Shown in pieces: positions 9,146 to 18,073 of a stretch of DNA of 64,000 bases (position 1 is the first letter of the stretch; every line of letters begins with the position of its first letter). A program made the translations under genes and the position numbers. The notes below the pieces were generated by a model. The model saw only the letters and a list, made by a program, of their open reading frames with translations. It had not been told where the DNA came from and searched no databases. The DNA comes from Reyranella sp. CPCC 100927 (GTDB lineage Bacteria; Pseudomonadota; Alphaproteobacteria; Reyranellales; Reyranellaceae). The stretch is taken from positions 620,001 through 684,000 of the forward strand of contig NZ_VOHA01000002.1 of assembly GCF_007859315.1 (NCBI RefSeq). The letters are read 5' to 3'.

Positions 9146-10750
9146 ATGCCCGAAACGTTCGACTACATCATCGTGGGTGCCGGTGCGGCGGGCTGCGTGC
9201 TGGCCAACAGGCTGAGCGCCTCGGGCCAGCACCGCGTCGCGGTACTCGAGGCCGGCGGACCGGATCGGCACATCTGGATCAAGGTGCCGGCGGGTTTCAA
9301 CAAGACGGTCTACGACCCCAAGCTCAACTGGGGCTATGAGACAGCGCCCGGTCCGCACATCGACGGCCGCAAGATCATGTTCCCGCGCGGCAAGGTGCTG
9401 GGCGGCTCTGGCTCGATCAACGGCCACCTCTACGTACGCGGCCAGGCCGCCGACTATGACACCTGGGCCCAGCTCGGCTGCCGCGGCTGGTCGTGGACCG
9501 ACGTGCTGCCCTACTTCAAGCGCGCCGAGCGTCGGGTCGGCGGCGAGGATGCCGTACGCGGTCGCGACGGTCTGCTCTACATCGAAGACCAGCGCGATCC
9601 ACACCTGTTGAGCGATGCCTATGTCGCGGCCAACGAGGCGCTCGGCCTGAAGCGCACAGCGGACTACAACTGCGGTGACCAGGAAGGTACGTTCCTCTAT
9701 CAGCAGATGATGCGTGGCGGCCGGCGCTGGAGCCCGGTCGATGCCTATCTGCGCCCGATCCTGTCGCGGCCCAATCTGCGCGTCATTCCGTGGGTACTGG
9801 CCGAGCGCGTCGTGTTCGACGGCAAGCGCGCCACCGGTGTCCGCTATCGCCGCCGCGACGGCGGCGCGGAGACACTGAACGCCAGCCGCGACGTGATCCT
9901 GTGCGGTGGCAGCATCAACACACCGCATCTGCTGCAGCTGTCCGGCGTCGGCGATCCCGCATGGCTCAACGATCTCGGCGTCGATGTCGTGCACGCCCTG
10001 CCCGGCGTCGGCCGCAATTTCCGCGACCACTACGCGGTGCGCGTCTCGGCCCTGGTCAAAGGTGCCGGATCGCTCAACGAGCGCTCGCACGGGCTGCGCC
10101 TGGTCGGCGAGGTCATCCGCTACGCCATCAATCGCAAGGGCCTGCTGGCGGCGAGCCCCTCGCATGCCGGCGGCTACGTCAAGACGCGGCCGGGGCTCGA
10201 GACGCCAGATATGCAACTCTACTTCGCACCCGCCAGCTATGCCGGTGGTCGCTACGGCACTGCGGTGCTGGACACGCGGCCGGGCATGACCTTGGGCGCC
10301 TCGCAGCTGCGCCCGGAGAGCACCGGCCATGTCAAGGCGCTGAGCGCCGACGCCGCCGCCAAGCCGGAGATCCAGCCCAACTACCTCGCCGACCAGATCG
10401 ACCGCGACGCTCTGCTGGCGGCGATGAAGTACCTACGCAAGCTGCTGGCGACAAAGCCGCTGGTCGACTATGTCGACCACGAGAACTTCCCCGGGCCACA
10501 GATCAAGAGCGACGACGAACTGATGGCGCATGCGCGCGCCACCGGCTCGACGACCTATCACCCGGTCGGTACGTGCAAGATCGGCACCGATCCCATGGCG
10601 GTGGTCGACCCGCTGTCGATGAAGGTGATCGGATTGCAGGGCCTGCGCGTGGCCGACGCCTCGGTGATGCCGACCATGGTGTCGGGCAACACCTACGCCG
10701 CTACCAACATGATCGCCGAAAAGGCGTCGGACCTGATCCCGGCAGGATGA
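9146..10750 (+). CDS. GMC family FAD-dependent oxidoreductase (choline dehydrogenase-like)
   Basis: A 534-residue enzyme with the N-terminal FAD-binding motif YIIVGAGAAGCVLANRL, the GMC signature around GGSGSINGHLYVRGQ, the second signature GGSINTPHLLQLSGVG, and the C-terminal catalytic region TYHPVGTCKIG with the conserved His and a terminal SGNTYAATNMIAEK. It oxidises a primary or secondary alcohol using FAD; choline is only one possible substrate. ATG 9146 follows AAGGAAGGA at good spacing. A hairpin (GCCACGC/GCGTGGC, 10761-10781) lies just past the stop codon. Confidence 0.92.
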   Translation: MPETFDYIIVGAGAAGCVLANRLSASGQHRVAVLEAGGPDRHIWIKVPAGFNKTVYDPKLNWGYETAPGPHIDGRKIMFPRGKVLGGSGSINGHLYVRGQAADYDTWAQLGCRGWSWTDVLPYFKRAERRVGGEDAVRGRDGLLYIEDQRDPHLLSDAYVAANEALGLKRTADYNCGDQEGTFLYQQMMRGGRRWSPVDAYLRPILSRPNLRVIPWVLAERVVFDGKRATGVRYRRRDGGAETLNASRDVILCGGSINTPHLLQLSGVGDPAWLNDLGVDVVHALPGVGRNFRDHYAVRVSALVKGAGSLNERSHGLRLVGEVIRYAINRKGLLAASPSHAGGYVKTRPGLETPDMQLYFAPASYAGGRYGTAVLDTRPGMTLGASQLRPESTGHVKALSADAAAKPEIQPNYLADQIDRDALLAAMKYLRKLLATKPLVDYVDHENFPGPQIKSDDELMAHARATGSTTYHPVGTCKIGTDPMAVVDPLSMKVIGLQGLRVADASVMPTMVSGNTYAATNMIAEKASDLIPAG

Positions 10751-10760
10751 CCCTGACAGC

Positions 10761-10781
10761 GCCACGCTTGCGCGGCGTGGC
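10761..10781 (+). terminator. possible hairpin after the GMC gene
   Basis: Seven-base arms GCCACGC and GCGTGGC enclose a short loop 10 bases after the GMC stop codon. There is no T-run, so it is at best a weak or Rho-assisted terminator. It separates the GMC gene from the trpS leader. Confidence 0.35.
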
Positions 10782-10804
10782 GTTCCGTGGCATCTGCCTT
10801 TGCC

Positions 10805-10855
10805 ATGGCTGACGTCGTTGCCCTGACAATGCTTCGTTGGTGGCGCTCCTCGTAG
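10805..10855 (+). CDS. candidate Trp leader peptide of the trpS attenuator
   Basis: A 16-codon frame from ATG 10805 to TAG 10853 reads [16 protein letters not shown]. It carries two adjacent Trp codons (10838-10843) just before the first arm of a hairpin. Tandem Trp codons in a short open frame 115 bp upstream of a tryptophanyl-tRNA synthetase gene are what a ribosome-mediated attenuator needs. No good Shine-Dalgarno site precedes the ATG, so the peptide may be leaderless, as trpL of Sinorhizobium is known to be. Existence of the peptide is inferred. Confidence 0.7.
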   Translation: MADVVALTMLRWWRSS

Positions 10856-10919
10856 GAGCGGCACGTCAGCCCTTGTGTGCGACCGTTGCCGCCGTGATCA
10901 GGCAGGCACAGGTCGTTTT
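10838..10919 (+). promoter_or_regulatory. tryptophan-responsive transcription attenuator upstream of trpS
   Basis: Three mutually exclusive pairings can be drawn. Protector: CGCTCCT 10844-10850 with AGGAGCG 10854-10860. Antiterminator: GCGGCA 10858-10863 with TGCCGC 10887-10892. Terminator: CGACC/GGTCG 10880-10915 with inner TGCC/GGCA and GCC/GGC pairs, followed by TTTT. The antiterminator uses bases of both others. A ribosome stalled at the Trp codons 10838-10843 would mask the first protector arm, free 10858-10863 and open the terminator; a ribosome reaching the stop codon would mask it and allow termination. This is the classical trpL logic, worked out by eye and not folded by program. Confidence 0.68.
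10880..10919 (+). terminator. attenuator terminator hairpin of trpS
   Basis: Stem CGACC (10880-10884) with GGTCG (10911-10915), an internal 2x2 loop, TGCC (10887-10890) with GGCA (10905-10908), a bulged A, GCC with GGC, and loop GTGATCA; 12 pairs in all, followed by TTTT at 10916-10919. It lies 51 bp before the trpS start, so if formed it would stop transcription before the gene. Confidence 0.6.
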
Positions 10920-10970
10920 CCCCGACAGTACTTCCGTTCGCGGCGGCTCCCTTTCCTTGGAGACGTCACG

Positions 10971-12044
10971 ATGTCCTTCAATACCCGACCCGTCATCCTG
11001 ACCGGCGACCGGACCACCGGTCCGCTGCACCTGGGCCATTACGTCGGCTCGCTGAAGAACCGGGTTGCCCTGCAGGAGTCGCATCGCCAGTTCCTGCTGC
11101 TGGCCGACACCCAGGCCCTGACCGACAATGCCCACGACCCCGGCAAGGTGCGCAGCAATGTGCTGGAGGTGGCGCTCGACTATCTTGCTGTCGGCATTGA
11201 TCCGGCGAAGACGACCATCTGCGTGCAATCCGGCCTGCCGGCGCTGGCCGAGCTCACCACGCTCTACATGAACTTCGTCACCGTGGCGCGCCTGGAGCGC
11301 AACCCGACCATCAAGGACGAGATCCACGCCCGCGGCTTTGGCCGCGACATCCCGGCCGGCTTTCTCTGTTATCCCGTCTCCCAGGCTGCGGACATCACGG
11401 CCTTCAAGGCCACCGTCGTGCCGGTCGGCGAGGACCAGCTGCCCCTGATCGAGCAGACGAACGAGATCGCGCGCCGCATCAACCGCCAGATCGGTCGCGA
11501 TGTGCTGCCGGAGGCCTGCGCCTTGATTCCCGAGATCGGCCGACTGCCGGGCATCGACGGCACCGCCAAGATGAGCAAATCGCAAGGCAACGCGATCCCC
11601 CTGTCGGCCTCACCCGATCTGATCCGCGAGTCGGTGCGTCGCATGTACACCGATCCCAACCACCTGCGGGTTTCCGATCCGGGGACCGTCGAGGGCAATG
11701 TCGTCTTCACCTACCTCGACGCGTTCGATGCCGACCGCTCCGCCGTCGACGCGCTCAAGGCGCACTACCGCCGCGGCGGCTTGGCGGACATGGCGGTGAA
11801 GCGGCGGCTGGAGGACATACTGCAGGCTCTCCTCGAGCCGATCCGCGCGCGCCGCGCGGCACTCGCCCGTGAGCCTGGCTACGTGCTGGACGTGCTGCGC
11901 CAGGGTACGTCGCGGGCCCGGCAGGCGACGCAGGCGACCCTGGACGAGATCCGGCACGGCCTGGGCCTGTTCACGTTCGAATTCGACGCCGTCCCGCGGA
12001 GTGCCGCCGACGGATCGCCCCTCTATCCATCGTCGCGCCCGTGA
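10971..12044 (+). CDS. trpS: tryptophanyl-tRNA synthetase, probably an auxiliary form
   Basis: Class I aminoacyl-tRNA synthetase of 357 residues that charges tRNA-Trp. The HIGH-type motif is HLGH (residues 20-23, within [18 protein letters not shown]) and the KMSKS motif is exact (200-204). The opening [18 protein letters not shown] resembles TrpRS of Firmicutes and of auxiliary synthetases, not the usual proteobacterial form with FSGVQPTGxLHLGNYLG (recalled family knowledge). Start ATG 10971 has GGAG upstream. It is preceded by a candidate Trp attenuator and followed after 18 bp by an MFS exporter gene, so the pair is probably one inducible operon. A second, housekeeping trpS would be expected elsewhere. 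Confidence 0.93.
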   Translation: MSFNTRPVILTGDRTTGPLHLGHYVGSLKNRVALQESHRQFLLLADTQALTDNAHDPGKVRSNVLEVALDYLAVGIDPAKTTICVQSGLPALAELTTLYMNFVTVARLERNPTIKDEIHARGFGRDIPAGFLCYPVSQAADITAFKATVVPVGEDQLPLIEQTNEIARRINRQIGRDVLPEACALIPEIGRLPGIDGTAKMSKSQGNAIPLSASPDLIRESVRRMYTDPNHLRVSDPGTVEGNVVFTYLDAFDADRSAVDALKAHYRRGGLADMAVKRRLEDILQALLEPIRARRAALAREPGYVLDVLRQGTSRARQATQATLDEIRHGLGLFTFEFDAVPRSAADGSPLYPSSRP

Positions 12045-12062
12045 CCGCGATGGATACCCGCC

Positions 12063-13283
12063 ATGTCCCTGTCTCCCTTCCTGCGCCTGCAGGCAGCCAC
12101 CGTCGGCGTTCACGCCGCCGACCAGCTGGCGCTGGCGGCGCTGCCGCTGACCGCCGTCCTGCTGCTCGACGCCGGGCCGGGGCTCGTCGGCATCCTGGTC
12201 GCAATCCAGGGTGCAGCGTGGCTGCTGGCATCGATGCCGGCGGGGATCATCGTCGATCGCCTGACGGCACCCGTGGTGCTGCTCGCCGCACCCGTGCTGT
12301 CGCTGGCCGCCGCCGTGGTCGCCCTGACCGCCGCCGTCGCCGATCTGCTGTGGCCGCTGGCTGGTGCCGCCTTCATCGGCGCGGCCGGTACGGTGTCGTT
12401 CGTGCTGGCGGCGACCGCCGTGGTCCCGCGCCTGGTGTCACCGCAACAGCTGCCGGCCGGCAACGCACGCCTGGAGCTTGGACGTGCCGCAGCGACCCTG
12501 GCGGCCCCCTTCATCGTCGGCGAACTGGCGACGCGCCTGTCGCCGACCTGGGGCTACGCACTCGCCATCGTGGCTGCGCTGTTCGCCGTCGTCTGGCTTG
12601 CAGGGCTCGACCGGCGCGCCATCGCCATCCCGCCGTCGACGCGCCAACCGATCCTCGCCGCCATCCGTGAAGGCGCCGCGTTCGTCCTGCGCCAGCGCCT
12701 GCTGCGCGGCATCGCGCTCTGCGCCATCTTCTGGAACATGGCGTTCTTCGCGCTGTGGGCCATCTTCGTACCGTTCGCCCTGAAGGTGCTCGCGCTTGAC
12801 CCGCGCCAGACCGGCGCCGTGCAGATGGCCTACGGCGCCGGCCTGATCGTGGGCGCACTATCGGGTGGTGCGCTGCTGACCCGCCTGCCACCGAACGTGA
12901 CCCTGCTGTTCGGCCCCGGCGTGTCGGCCATCGCCGGCATCCTGCTTCTGCTGTCGGTCCAGACGCACGGAACGATCCTGCCGGCAATCGCGTACTTCCT
13001 GGTCGGCTTCGGTCCCATGCTGTGGCTGATCTGCCAGACCACGGTGCGCCAGCTCGTCACGCCGCCCGAACTGCTGGGCCGCGTCAATGCCACGATCCAG
13101 GTCGCGATTTACGGCATGCGTCCGATCGGCGCCCTGTTGGGCGGCTGGCTGAGCGCCACGTTCGGCTACGAGGTGGCACTTTTCACTGTCGCGGTGGGCT
13201 TCGCTGCCTCGTTCAGTGTCGTGCTGCTGACACCATTGGTGAGGCTGCGCACCATGCCGACCCAGGTTGCCTCGCCCTGCTAG
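12063..13283 (+). CDS. MFS exporter in operon with trpS
   Basis: A 406-residue protein with about 12 hydrophobic helices and the MFS loop motif GIIVDRLTAPVVL between helices 2 and 3. It resembles the DHA3/EntS-like drug or siderophore exporters. It starts 18 bp after trpS, so it should be co-transcribed and share the Trp attenuator. An efflux pump next to an auxiliary TrpRS suggests export of a TrpRS-directed inhibitor or Trp analogue (inference). The substrate is unknown. Confidence 0.85.
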   Translation: MSLSPFLRLQAATVGVHAADQLALAALPLTAVLLLDAGPGLVGILVAIQGAAWLLASMPAGIIVDRLTAPVVLLAAPVLSLAAAVVALTAAVADLLWPLAGAAFIGAAGTVSFVLAATAVVPRLVSPQQLPAGNARLELGRAAATLAAPFIVGELATRLSPTWGYALAIVAALFAVVWLAGLDRRAIAIPPSTRQPILAAIREGAAFVLRQRLLRGIALCAIFWNMAFFALWAIFVPFALKVLALDPRQTGAVQMAYGAGLIVGALSGGALLTRLPPNVTLLFGPGVSAIAGILLLLSVQTHGTILPAIAYFLVGFGPMLWLICQTTVRQLVTPPELLGRVNATIQVAIYGMRPIGALLGGWLSATFGYEVALFTVAVGFAASFSVVLLTPLVRLRTMPTQVASPC

Positions 13284-13315
13284 CACCCGCTATCGATCGA
13301 GCGTGACTCGGGAGC

Positions 13316-13401
13316 GTCATCCCGAGCGCAGCGAGGGATCTTTTGATGCAGGCGCACCCGTGCATCACTTGCAGAAGATCCCTCGCTGTGCTCGGGATGA
13401 C
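13316..13401. repeat. intergenic inverted repeat, family A copy 1
   Basis: Arms 13316-13342 and 13375-13401 share the core TCATCCCGAGCGCAGCGAGG and its complement with few mismatches around a ~32-base loop. It lies between the convergent MFS and thioesterase genes and may act as a bidirectional terminator. Five more copies occur in the window (near 21806, 36736, 42174, 53818 and 56361). Confidence 0.85.
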
Positions 13402-13431
13402 AGCTGTATCAGTGACGCGTGATTCCGAGTA

Positions 13432-13845
13432 CTAGGTCGCGCGCGGCGTCAGCACCAGGCTGGCCGTGGCGTGCAGCACCGCTTCGACCGGCGTGTGATC
13501 GAACAACCAGGCCTCGGCATGGGCCATGCGCTTGCCACGGCGGATGACGCGGGCGATGGCGACCACATCGGTCGCCGGCATGGGGCGCAGGAACGTCGTG
13601 GTCATCGTCGCCACCATGCCGAGCGAGCGACCGCTGCTGGCCGCCAGGACCGCGGCGAAGATCGCGGTATCGGCGAAACCCAGCAGTGCCGGACCGGAGA
13701 AGATGTCGCCCGGCCCCAGCAGCGCCGGCCGGAACGGAAAGCGCAGCCGCACATCCTGGTCCTGCGCTTCCTCGACAACCACGCCATGCTGGTCGATCGC
13801 CGGCAGGATGGCCGCGATCAGTCCCTGAAGCTCGTCCTCCGTCAT
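13432..13845 (-). CDS. PaaI-like hotdog-fold thioesterase
   Basis: A 137-residue protein of typical hotdog length. The central segment GDIFSGPALLGFADTAIFAAVLAASSG has the buried helix of the PaaI family (the usual HGG..A is replaced by SGPALLGFAD), followed by strands ending TTTFLRPMPATDVVAIARV. Such enzymes hydrolyse acyl-CoA thioesters. Its ATG overlaps the stop codon of the upstream PLP enzyme (ATGA, 13842-13845), so the two are translationally coupled. Confidence 0.85.
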   Translation of the reverse strand: MTEDELQGLIAAILPAIDQHGVVVEEAQDQDVRLRFPFRPALLGPGDIFSGPALLGFADTAIFAAVLAASSGRSLGMVATMTTTFLRPMPATDVVAIARVIRRGKRMAHAEAWLFDHTPVEAVLHATASLVLTPRAT

Positions 13846-14993
13846 CGGCTGCGGCCGCGGCCGGCAATGGGCCAGATGTCGACCAGGGTATGGCCCTTCA
13901 CCACGTGGTAGGCGTCGTAGAGGTTCACCGTCGGATCACAGTGCGGCGGCACCAAAGTGACGACGGCGTCAATGCCCGGCCCCGACGCACCGTCGGGAAA
14001 GGTGATGCGGGCGTGCTCATCACCGGCGAAGCGGAAGCTGGTGCCCTCGGGCACGCCGGCCAGGATCGGCGGCGCGCCGGCCTCGGTCGCCATCGACTTC
14101 AGGCCGGAGTCGATGGTTGCCATGCCCGGCGTGTTGGCGCTGACCACACGCGCATCGATCTGCAGCGCCTGTTCGAACGGCAAGCCGCCGTCACCACGCA
14201 GGTCGCAGACGTTGTACTGATGGTCCATGAAGACGTAGGAGCCGACCTGCAGCTCGGTGAAGACACCCAGCGCCGCGTCGATGGCATGCGTGCCGGTGCC
14301 GCCGCCGGTCACGATTCCCGGTTTCAGGCCGGCTGCCGTGAGCTGCTCGACGATGCCCTTGAGGTAGGCCGTGCGCTCGGTGATTTCGTCACGGCGTTGG
14401 GCATAGGACTCGATATGCTGATGCCGACCGCAATAGAACTGCACGCCGGCGTAGCGCAGCGACGGCTGCGCCGCGATCTGTCGCGCCAACGCCACGGTCG
14501 CTTCCGGCGAGGCGACCCCGGTGCGGTGCAGGCCAGGGTCGATATCGACCACGACCGACAACACCACGCCGGTAGTGGCGGCAGCACGCGCCAATGCGGC
14601 GACGTTGTCGGGATGATCGGCCGTCACCATCAGGTCGGGGCTGCGCGCCGCCAGCGCCACCAGGCGCTCGATACCCGGCGCCGAGACGACGGGCGATGTG
14701 ATCAGCAGCCCGCCGATGCCGGCATCGACCATGGCCTCGGCCTCGCCGAGCTTGGCGCAGCAATTGCCCAGCGCGCCGGCGGCGATCTGGCGCCGCGCGA
14801 TCTCCGGGCTCTTGTGGGTCTTGGAATGCGGTCGCAGCGATATCCGGCTGTCGCGCGCGAACGATGCCATGGCGGCGATGTTGCGCTCGAGCATCTCCAG
14901 GTCAAGCACCAGAGCCGGCGTGTTCAGCAGCCCACGCGACCCCTGGCGGTCGATCAGGTGGGCATGCAGGCGGTGGGAATCGGTGGGATGCAC
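13842..14993 (-). CDS. DSD1/D-threonine aldolase-like PLP enzyme
   Basis: Fold-type III PLP enzyme: an alanine-racemase-like barrel with NTPALVLDLEMLERNI and the PLP-lysine segment LRPHSKTHKSPEIA, then a C-terminal D-serine-dehydratase-like domain with the metal-binding PPHCDPTVNLYD. The family cleaves or dehydrates D-3-hydroxyamino acids (D-threonine, D-serine, 3-hydroxyaspartate). No ATG lies near the conserved start, so GTG 14993 (VHPTDSHRL) is proposed, giving 383 residues; the frame stays open to 15110 through an intergenic palindrome. Coupled to the thioesterase gene by a 4-base overlap. Confidence 0.87.
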   Translation of the reverse strand: MHPTDSHRLHAHLIDRQGSRGLLNTPALVLDLEMLERNIAAMASFARDSRISLRPHSKTHKSPEIARRQIAAGALGNCCAKLGEAEAMVDAGIGGLLITSPVVSAPGIERLVALAARSPDLMVTADHPDNVAALARAAATTGVVLSVVVDIDPGLHRTGVASPEATVALARQIAAQPSLRYAGVQFYCGRHQHIESYAQRRDEITERTAYLKGIVEQLTAAGLKPGIVTGGGTGTHAIDAALGVFTELQVGSYVFMDHQYNVCDLRGDGGLPFEQALQIDARVVSANTPGMATIDSGLKSMATEAGAPPILAGVPEGTSFRFAGDEHARITFPDGASGPGIDAVVTLVPPHCDPTVNLYDAYHVVKGHTLVDIWPIAGRGRSR

Positions 14994-15060
14994 GGCGGAC
15001 TCGCAAGGATGGTTGCAGGACGAATGCCGCAGTCTAGGCTGATGATGCCGGCTCTCCAAC

Positions 15061-15139
15061 ACCTGGGAGTGCGGACGCGCCGTCCGCACCGGCGCGTGGT
15101 GCCCGGGCATGAGCGGGCCGGTGGCCCGCGTTCCCAGGT
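15061..15139. repeat. intergenic inverted repeat, family D copy 1
   Basis: Outer arms ACCTGGGA and TCCCAGGT with inner GC-rich palindromes (TGCGGACGCGCCGTCCGCA and GCGGGCCGGTGGCCCGC). Its last base is the first base of the histidine kinase stop codon. Related elements at 34451-34575 and 48538-48592 also sit at the 3' ends of minus-strand genes. Confidence 0.75.
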
Positions 15140-17907
15140 CAATAACCCTGCGCCGGCGGGTGCCCCAGGGCGCGGCGGATCCGTCGCGCCAGTTCTCGGC
15201 TGCGGAAAGGCTTCTGCAGCAGCTCGATATCGGGTGGGCGGCCGTAGCGCTCGATCGCGCTCTCGGCGTAGCCTGACGCGCACAATACCTTCAGGTCGGG
15301 TCGCAGGCGGCGGCTTTCGTCGGCAAGTTGAAAGCCGTCCATGCCGCCCGGCATCACCACGTCGGTGAACAACAGATCGATCGGCTGCGGGCCGGCGATG
15401 ATCTGGAGTGCCTCGTGGCCACTGGCGGCTTCGATGACGTGGTATCCCAGATTGCGCAACAAGGTGCTGACGGTGTCGCGCACCGCCCAGTCGTCCTCGA
15501 CCAGCAGGATCACCTCCGAACCGCGCGGCTGCTCACTGGGCATCGCGCTGTCGTTGTCGATGACACCGCCGCCGCCGACCTGCGGCAACAGCAACCGGAC
15601 CGTCGTGCCTTCGCCGGGCACGCTGTCGATGGTCATGTGGCCGCCAGACTGCTTGACGAAGCCGAAGACCATGCTCAAGCCGAGGCCGGTTCCCTTGCCG
15701 ACCGGCTTGGTCGTGAAGAACGGCTCGATGGCACGCGAGGCGGTCTCCGCCGCCATGCCGCGTCCGGTATCGACGACCCGGATCAGGATGTAGCGTCCGG
15801 GCCTGACGTCACCGATGTCTGCCGCCTGTCGCTTGTCGATGCGGCCGTTGCCGGTCTCGATCCGCAGGCGTCCGCCGCCGGGCATGGCATCGCGGGCATT
15901 GACGGCGAGATTGATGATCGCGTTCTGCAGCTGGTGCGCGTCGATATGGGCGACGGGCGGATCGGCACGCAGGTCGATCCGCAGGTCGATATCCTCGCCG
16001 AGCGGGCCTGCCAGCAGCGGCCGCAATTCCTCGATGAGCTGATTGACATCGACGGCGCGCGGCTGCAGCGGCTGCTTGCGCGCGAAGGCCAACAGCTGAT
16101 GGGTCAGTTCCGAGCCCCGGTTGCTGGCCGTGAGGATGTTACGGACCAGCTCCTTGTTGGCGAGGTCGACCTCGGCCAGCTCCTCGTTCAGCAGTTCGGC
16201 GCACCCCATGATGACGGTCAGCAGGTTGTTGAAATCATGCGCCACGCCGCCGGTGAGCTGGCCGATCGCCTCCGTCTTCTGTGCCTGATGCAGTCGCTCC
16301 TCGGCCGCCTTGCGGTCGGTGACATCGATGCCGATGCCGTCCCACTGCAGGGCATCGTCGGGCAGTTTCTTGGCCGTCGTATGCAGGCGCAGCCAGCGGA
16401 TCTCGCCGCCAGGACGCGTGATCAGTCGCACTTCGATCAATGCCGGACCGGGCTGTGCATTCGACGCCAGCAGCGAACGAACCAGGCGCTCGCGGTCGTC
16501 GGCGTGGACGTGATCGAGCAGGGTACCGTGGCCGCTGCTGATCTCCTCGGCCGGAACCCCGATCATCTCCTTCAACCGGTCGCTGAAGTAGGCGTTGCCG
16601 AACCTGCCGTCGACGGTCACGACCTGCCTGAAGATGAAGCCGGGCAGGTTCCCTGCGATCGCCCGCAGCCGCTCCTCGCGATCCTGCAGGGCAAGCTCGC
16701 GTTCGATCAGGTCGGTGACGTCGGTGCGGATGATCACGGTGCTGCCGTCCGGCATGCGATGATCACGGGCTCGGCACCAGCGGTTGCCGATCGCGCGCAC
16801 CAACCGCGCGCCACGGCCCTCGCGATGCTCGCGCAGCCGCTCGGCGACGAAACTCTCCTCGTTGCCGATCGCCTCGACATAGTGACCGCTGGCGACGCCC
16901 GTGCGCAGGATCTCCTCGAAGGTCTGGCCCGGCTGTACCCAGTCGGTATCCGGCGGCAGCGATTCGCGATAGCGGCGGTTCATCAGGACCAGGCGGTCCT
17001 CGGCGTCGAACACGGCAAAGCCGTCCGACATGCCCTCGATGGCCATCGTCAGCAGGCCTTCGGTGGCATTGGCCTGGGCGCGCGCCTCGATTTCGGCCGT
17101 CTCGTCGCTGGCAACACAGCGATAGCCGATGAAACGCCCTTCATCGTCGAATACCGGCACACCGCTGGCGCGCCTGTAATGCGTGCGTCCCTGCGGATCG
17201 ACCAGCGTGTAGCGGATGTCACGGAACGGCTGGCGCGCCTGCATCAAGGTCAGGACATCGCGCCACGTGGGATCGAGGTTGGGGTCGCTCACGCCGGCGG
17301 CTTGCCACACCGGGCGGCCCACCATCTCGTCCATCGTGCGAACGGATTTGGCGTCGGAGGCCAGAGCGGCCTGAGCGATACGCAGGTCGGCATCGGTCTC
17401 GACCCAAAGGCTGCATGCCGCCTCGATGAAATCCCGGAACCGCGCCTCGGCGTTCTGCAAAGCCCGCTCGGTTTCGCGTTGCTGCGTGATGTCATTGACG
17501 ACCAGGAGGAAGGCCCGTGCCTGGTCCTCGCCATGGCCAATGACCGAAATCGTGTTGCGGACCCAGGCGACGGTGCCGTCCTTGCGCAGATAGCGCTTGT
17601 CGACGGTGGCGCTGGTACCGTCCGTTGCCGACAGACGCTCCAGCAGGGCGGGCCCCGGCGCCCGATCCTGCGGGTACGTAATGGCAATCTCGTCACAGTC
17701 CCGCAGCTCGTCGGCGCCGTAGCCGACCAGCCGCTGAAAGGCCACGTTGGCTTCCCTGATGCGCCCGTCGCGGTCGAGCACGACGAACCCGATGGCGGCG
17801 TGCTCCAGCGCCGTGCGCAGATTGCCGTCCGTCTGGTGAGGCCCCACAGCGCCCGCCGATGCTCCCGATGACTTGGCCAACGGACGATGAAGACTTTGCG
17901 TGTTCAC
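15139..17907 (-). CDS. hybrid sensor histidine kinase with four PAS domains and a receiver
   Basis: About 922 residues, no membrane segments, so a cytoplasmic sensor. Four PAS domains in a row are followed by a HisKA domain with the phospho-His in GGVAHDFNN (about H557), an HATPase with NLAVNARDAMPGGG and a GKGTGLGLSM motif, and a C-terminal receiver (ILLVEDDWAVRD, phospho-Asp in FTDVVMPGGMDG, about D849). No response regulator is adjacent, so its output is unknown. GTG 17907 is proposed because the upstream 180 bases lose the codon bias of the gene and AAGG precedes it; the frame is open back to ATG 18087. The start is uncertain. Confidence 0.88.
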   Translation of the reverse strand: MNTQSLHRPLAKSSGASAGAVGPHQTDGNLRTALEHAAIGFVVLDRDGRIREANVAFQRLVGYGADELRDCDEIAITYPQDRAPGPALLERLSATDGTSATVDKRYLRKDGTVAWVRNTISVIGHGEDQARAFLLVVNDITQQRETERALQNAEARFRDFIEAACSLWVETDADLRIAQAALASDAKSVRTMDEMVGRPVWQAAGVSDPNLDPTWRDVLTLMQARQPFRDIRYTLVDPQGRTHYRRASGVPVFDDEGRFIGYRCVASDETAEIEARAQANATEGLLTMAIEGMSDGFAVFDAEDRLVLMNRRYRESLPPDTDWVQPGQTFEEILRTGVASGHYVEAIGNEESFVAERLREHREGRGARLVRAIGNRWCRARDHRMPDGSTVIIRTDVTDLIERELALQDREERLRAIAGNLPGFIFRQVVTVDGRFGNAYFSDRLKEMIGVPAEEISSGHGTLLDHVHADDRERLVRSLLASNAQPGPALIEVRLITRPGGEIRWLRLHTTAKKLPDDALQWDGIGIDVTDRKAAEERLHQAQKTEAIGQLTGGVAHDFNNLLTVIMGCAELLNEELAEVDLANKELVRNILTASNRGSELTHQLLAFARKQPLQPRAVDVNQLIEELRPLLAGPLGEDIDLRIDLRADPPVAHIDAHQLQNAIINLAVNARDAMPGGGRLRIETGNGRIDKRQAADIGDVRPGRYILIRVVDTGRGMAAETASRAIEPFFTTKPVGKGTGLGLSMVFGFVKQSGGHMTIDSVPGEGTTVRLLLPQVGGGGVIDNDSAMPSEQPRGSEVILLVEDDWAVRDTVSTLLRNLGYHVIEAASGHEALQIIAGPQPIDLLFTDVVMPGGMDGFQLADESRRLRPDLKVLCASGYAESAIERYGRPPDIELLQKPFRSRELARRIRRALGHPPAQGY

Positions 17908-17953
17908 CTGCTGAACCTTGGGCAACTGCCCTGTACGCCGTAGACCAAACGCC

Positions 17954-17977
17954 TGGGCATACCAAACGGCATGCCCA
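17954..17977. promoter_or_regulatory. inverted repeat upstream of the hybrid kinase
   Basis: TGGGCAT (17954-17960) and ATGCCCA (17971-17977) are perfect 7-base arms with a 10-base spacer, 47 bp upstream of the proposed kinase start. A candidate regulator site; the protein is unknown. Confidence 0.4.
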
Positions 17978-18073
17978 ACTCTTACACCATGTCTCGTGAC
18001 GCCTGACGTCCAACCTACGTTGGGACATCCGACAATCATCCGCGAAACGGTCCAAAGTGAAAGGGATCGGGCC

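Noticed and set aside
15328-17871. Open frame of 847 codons on the plus strand
   Set aside because: Antisense to the hybrid kinase, whose domains are all recognisable in the other strand.
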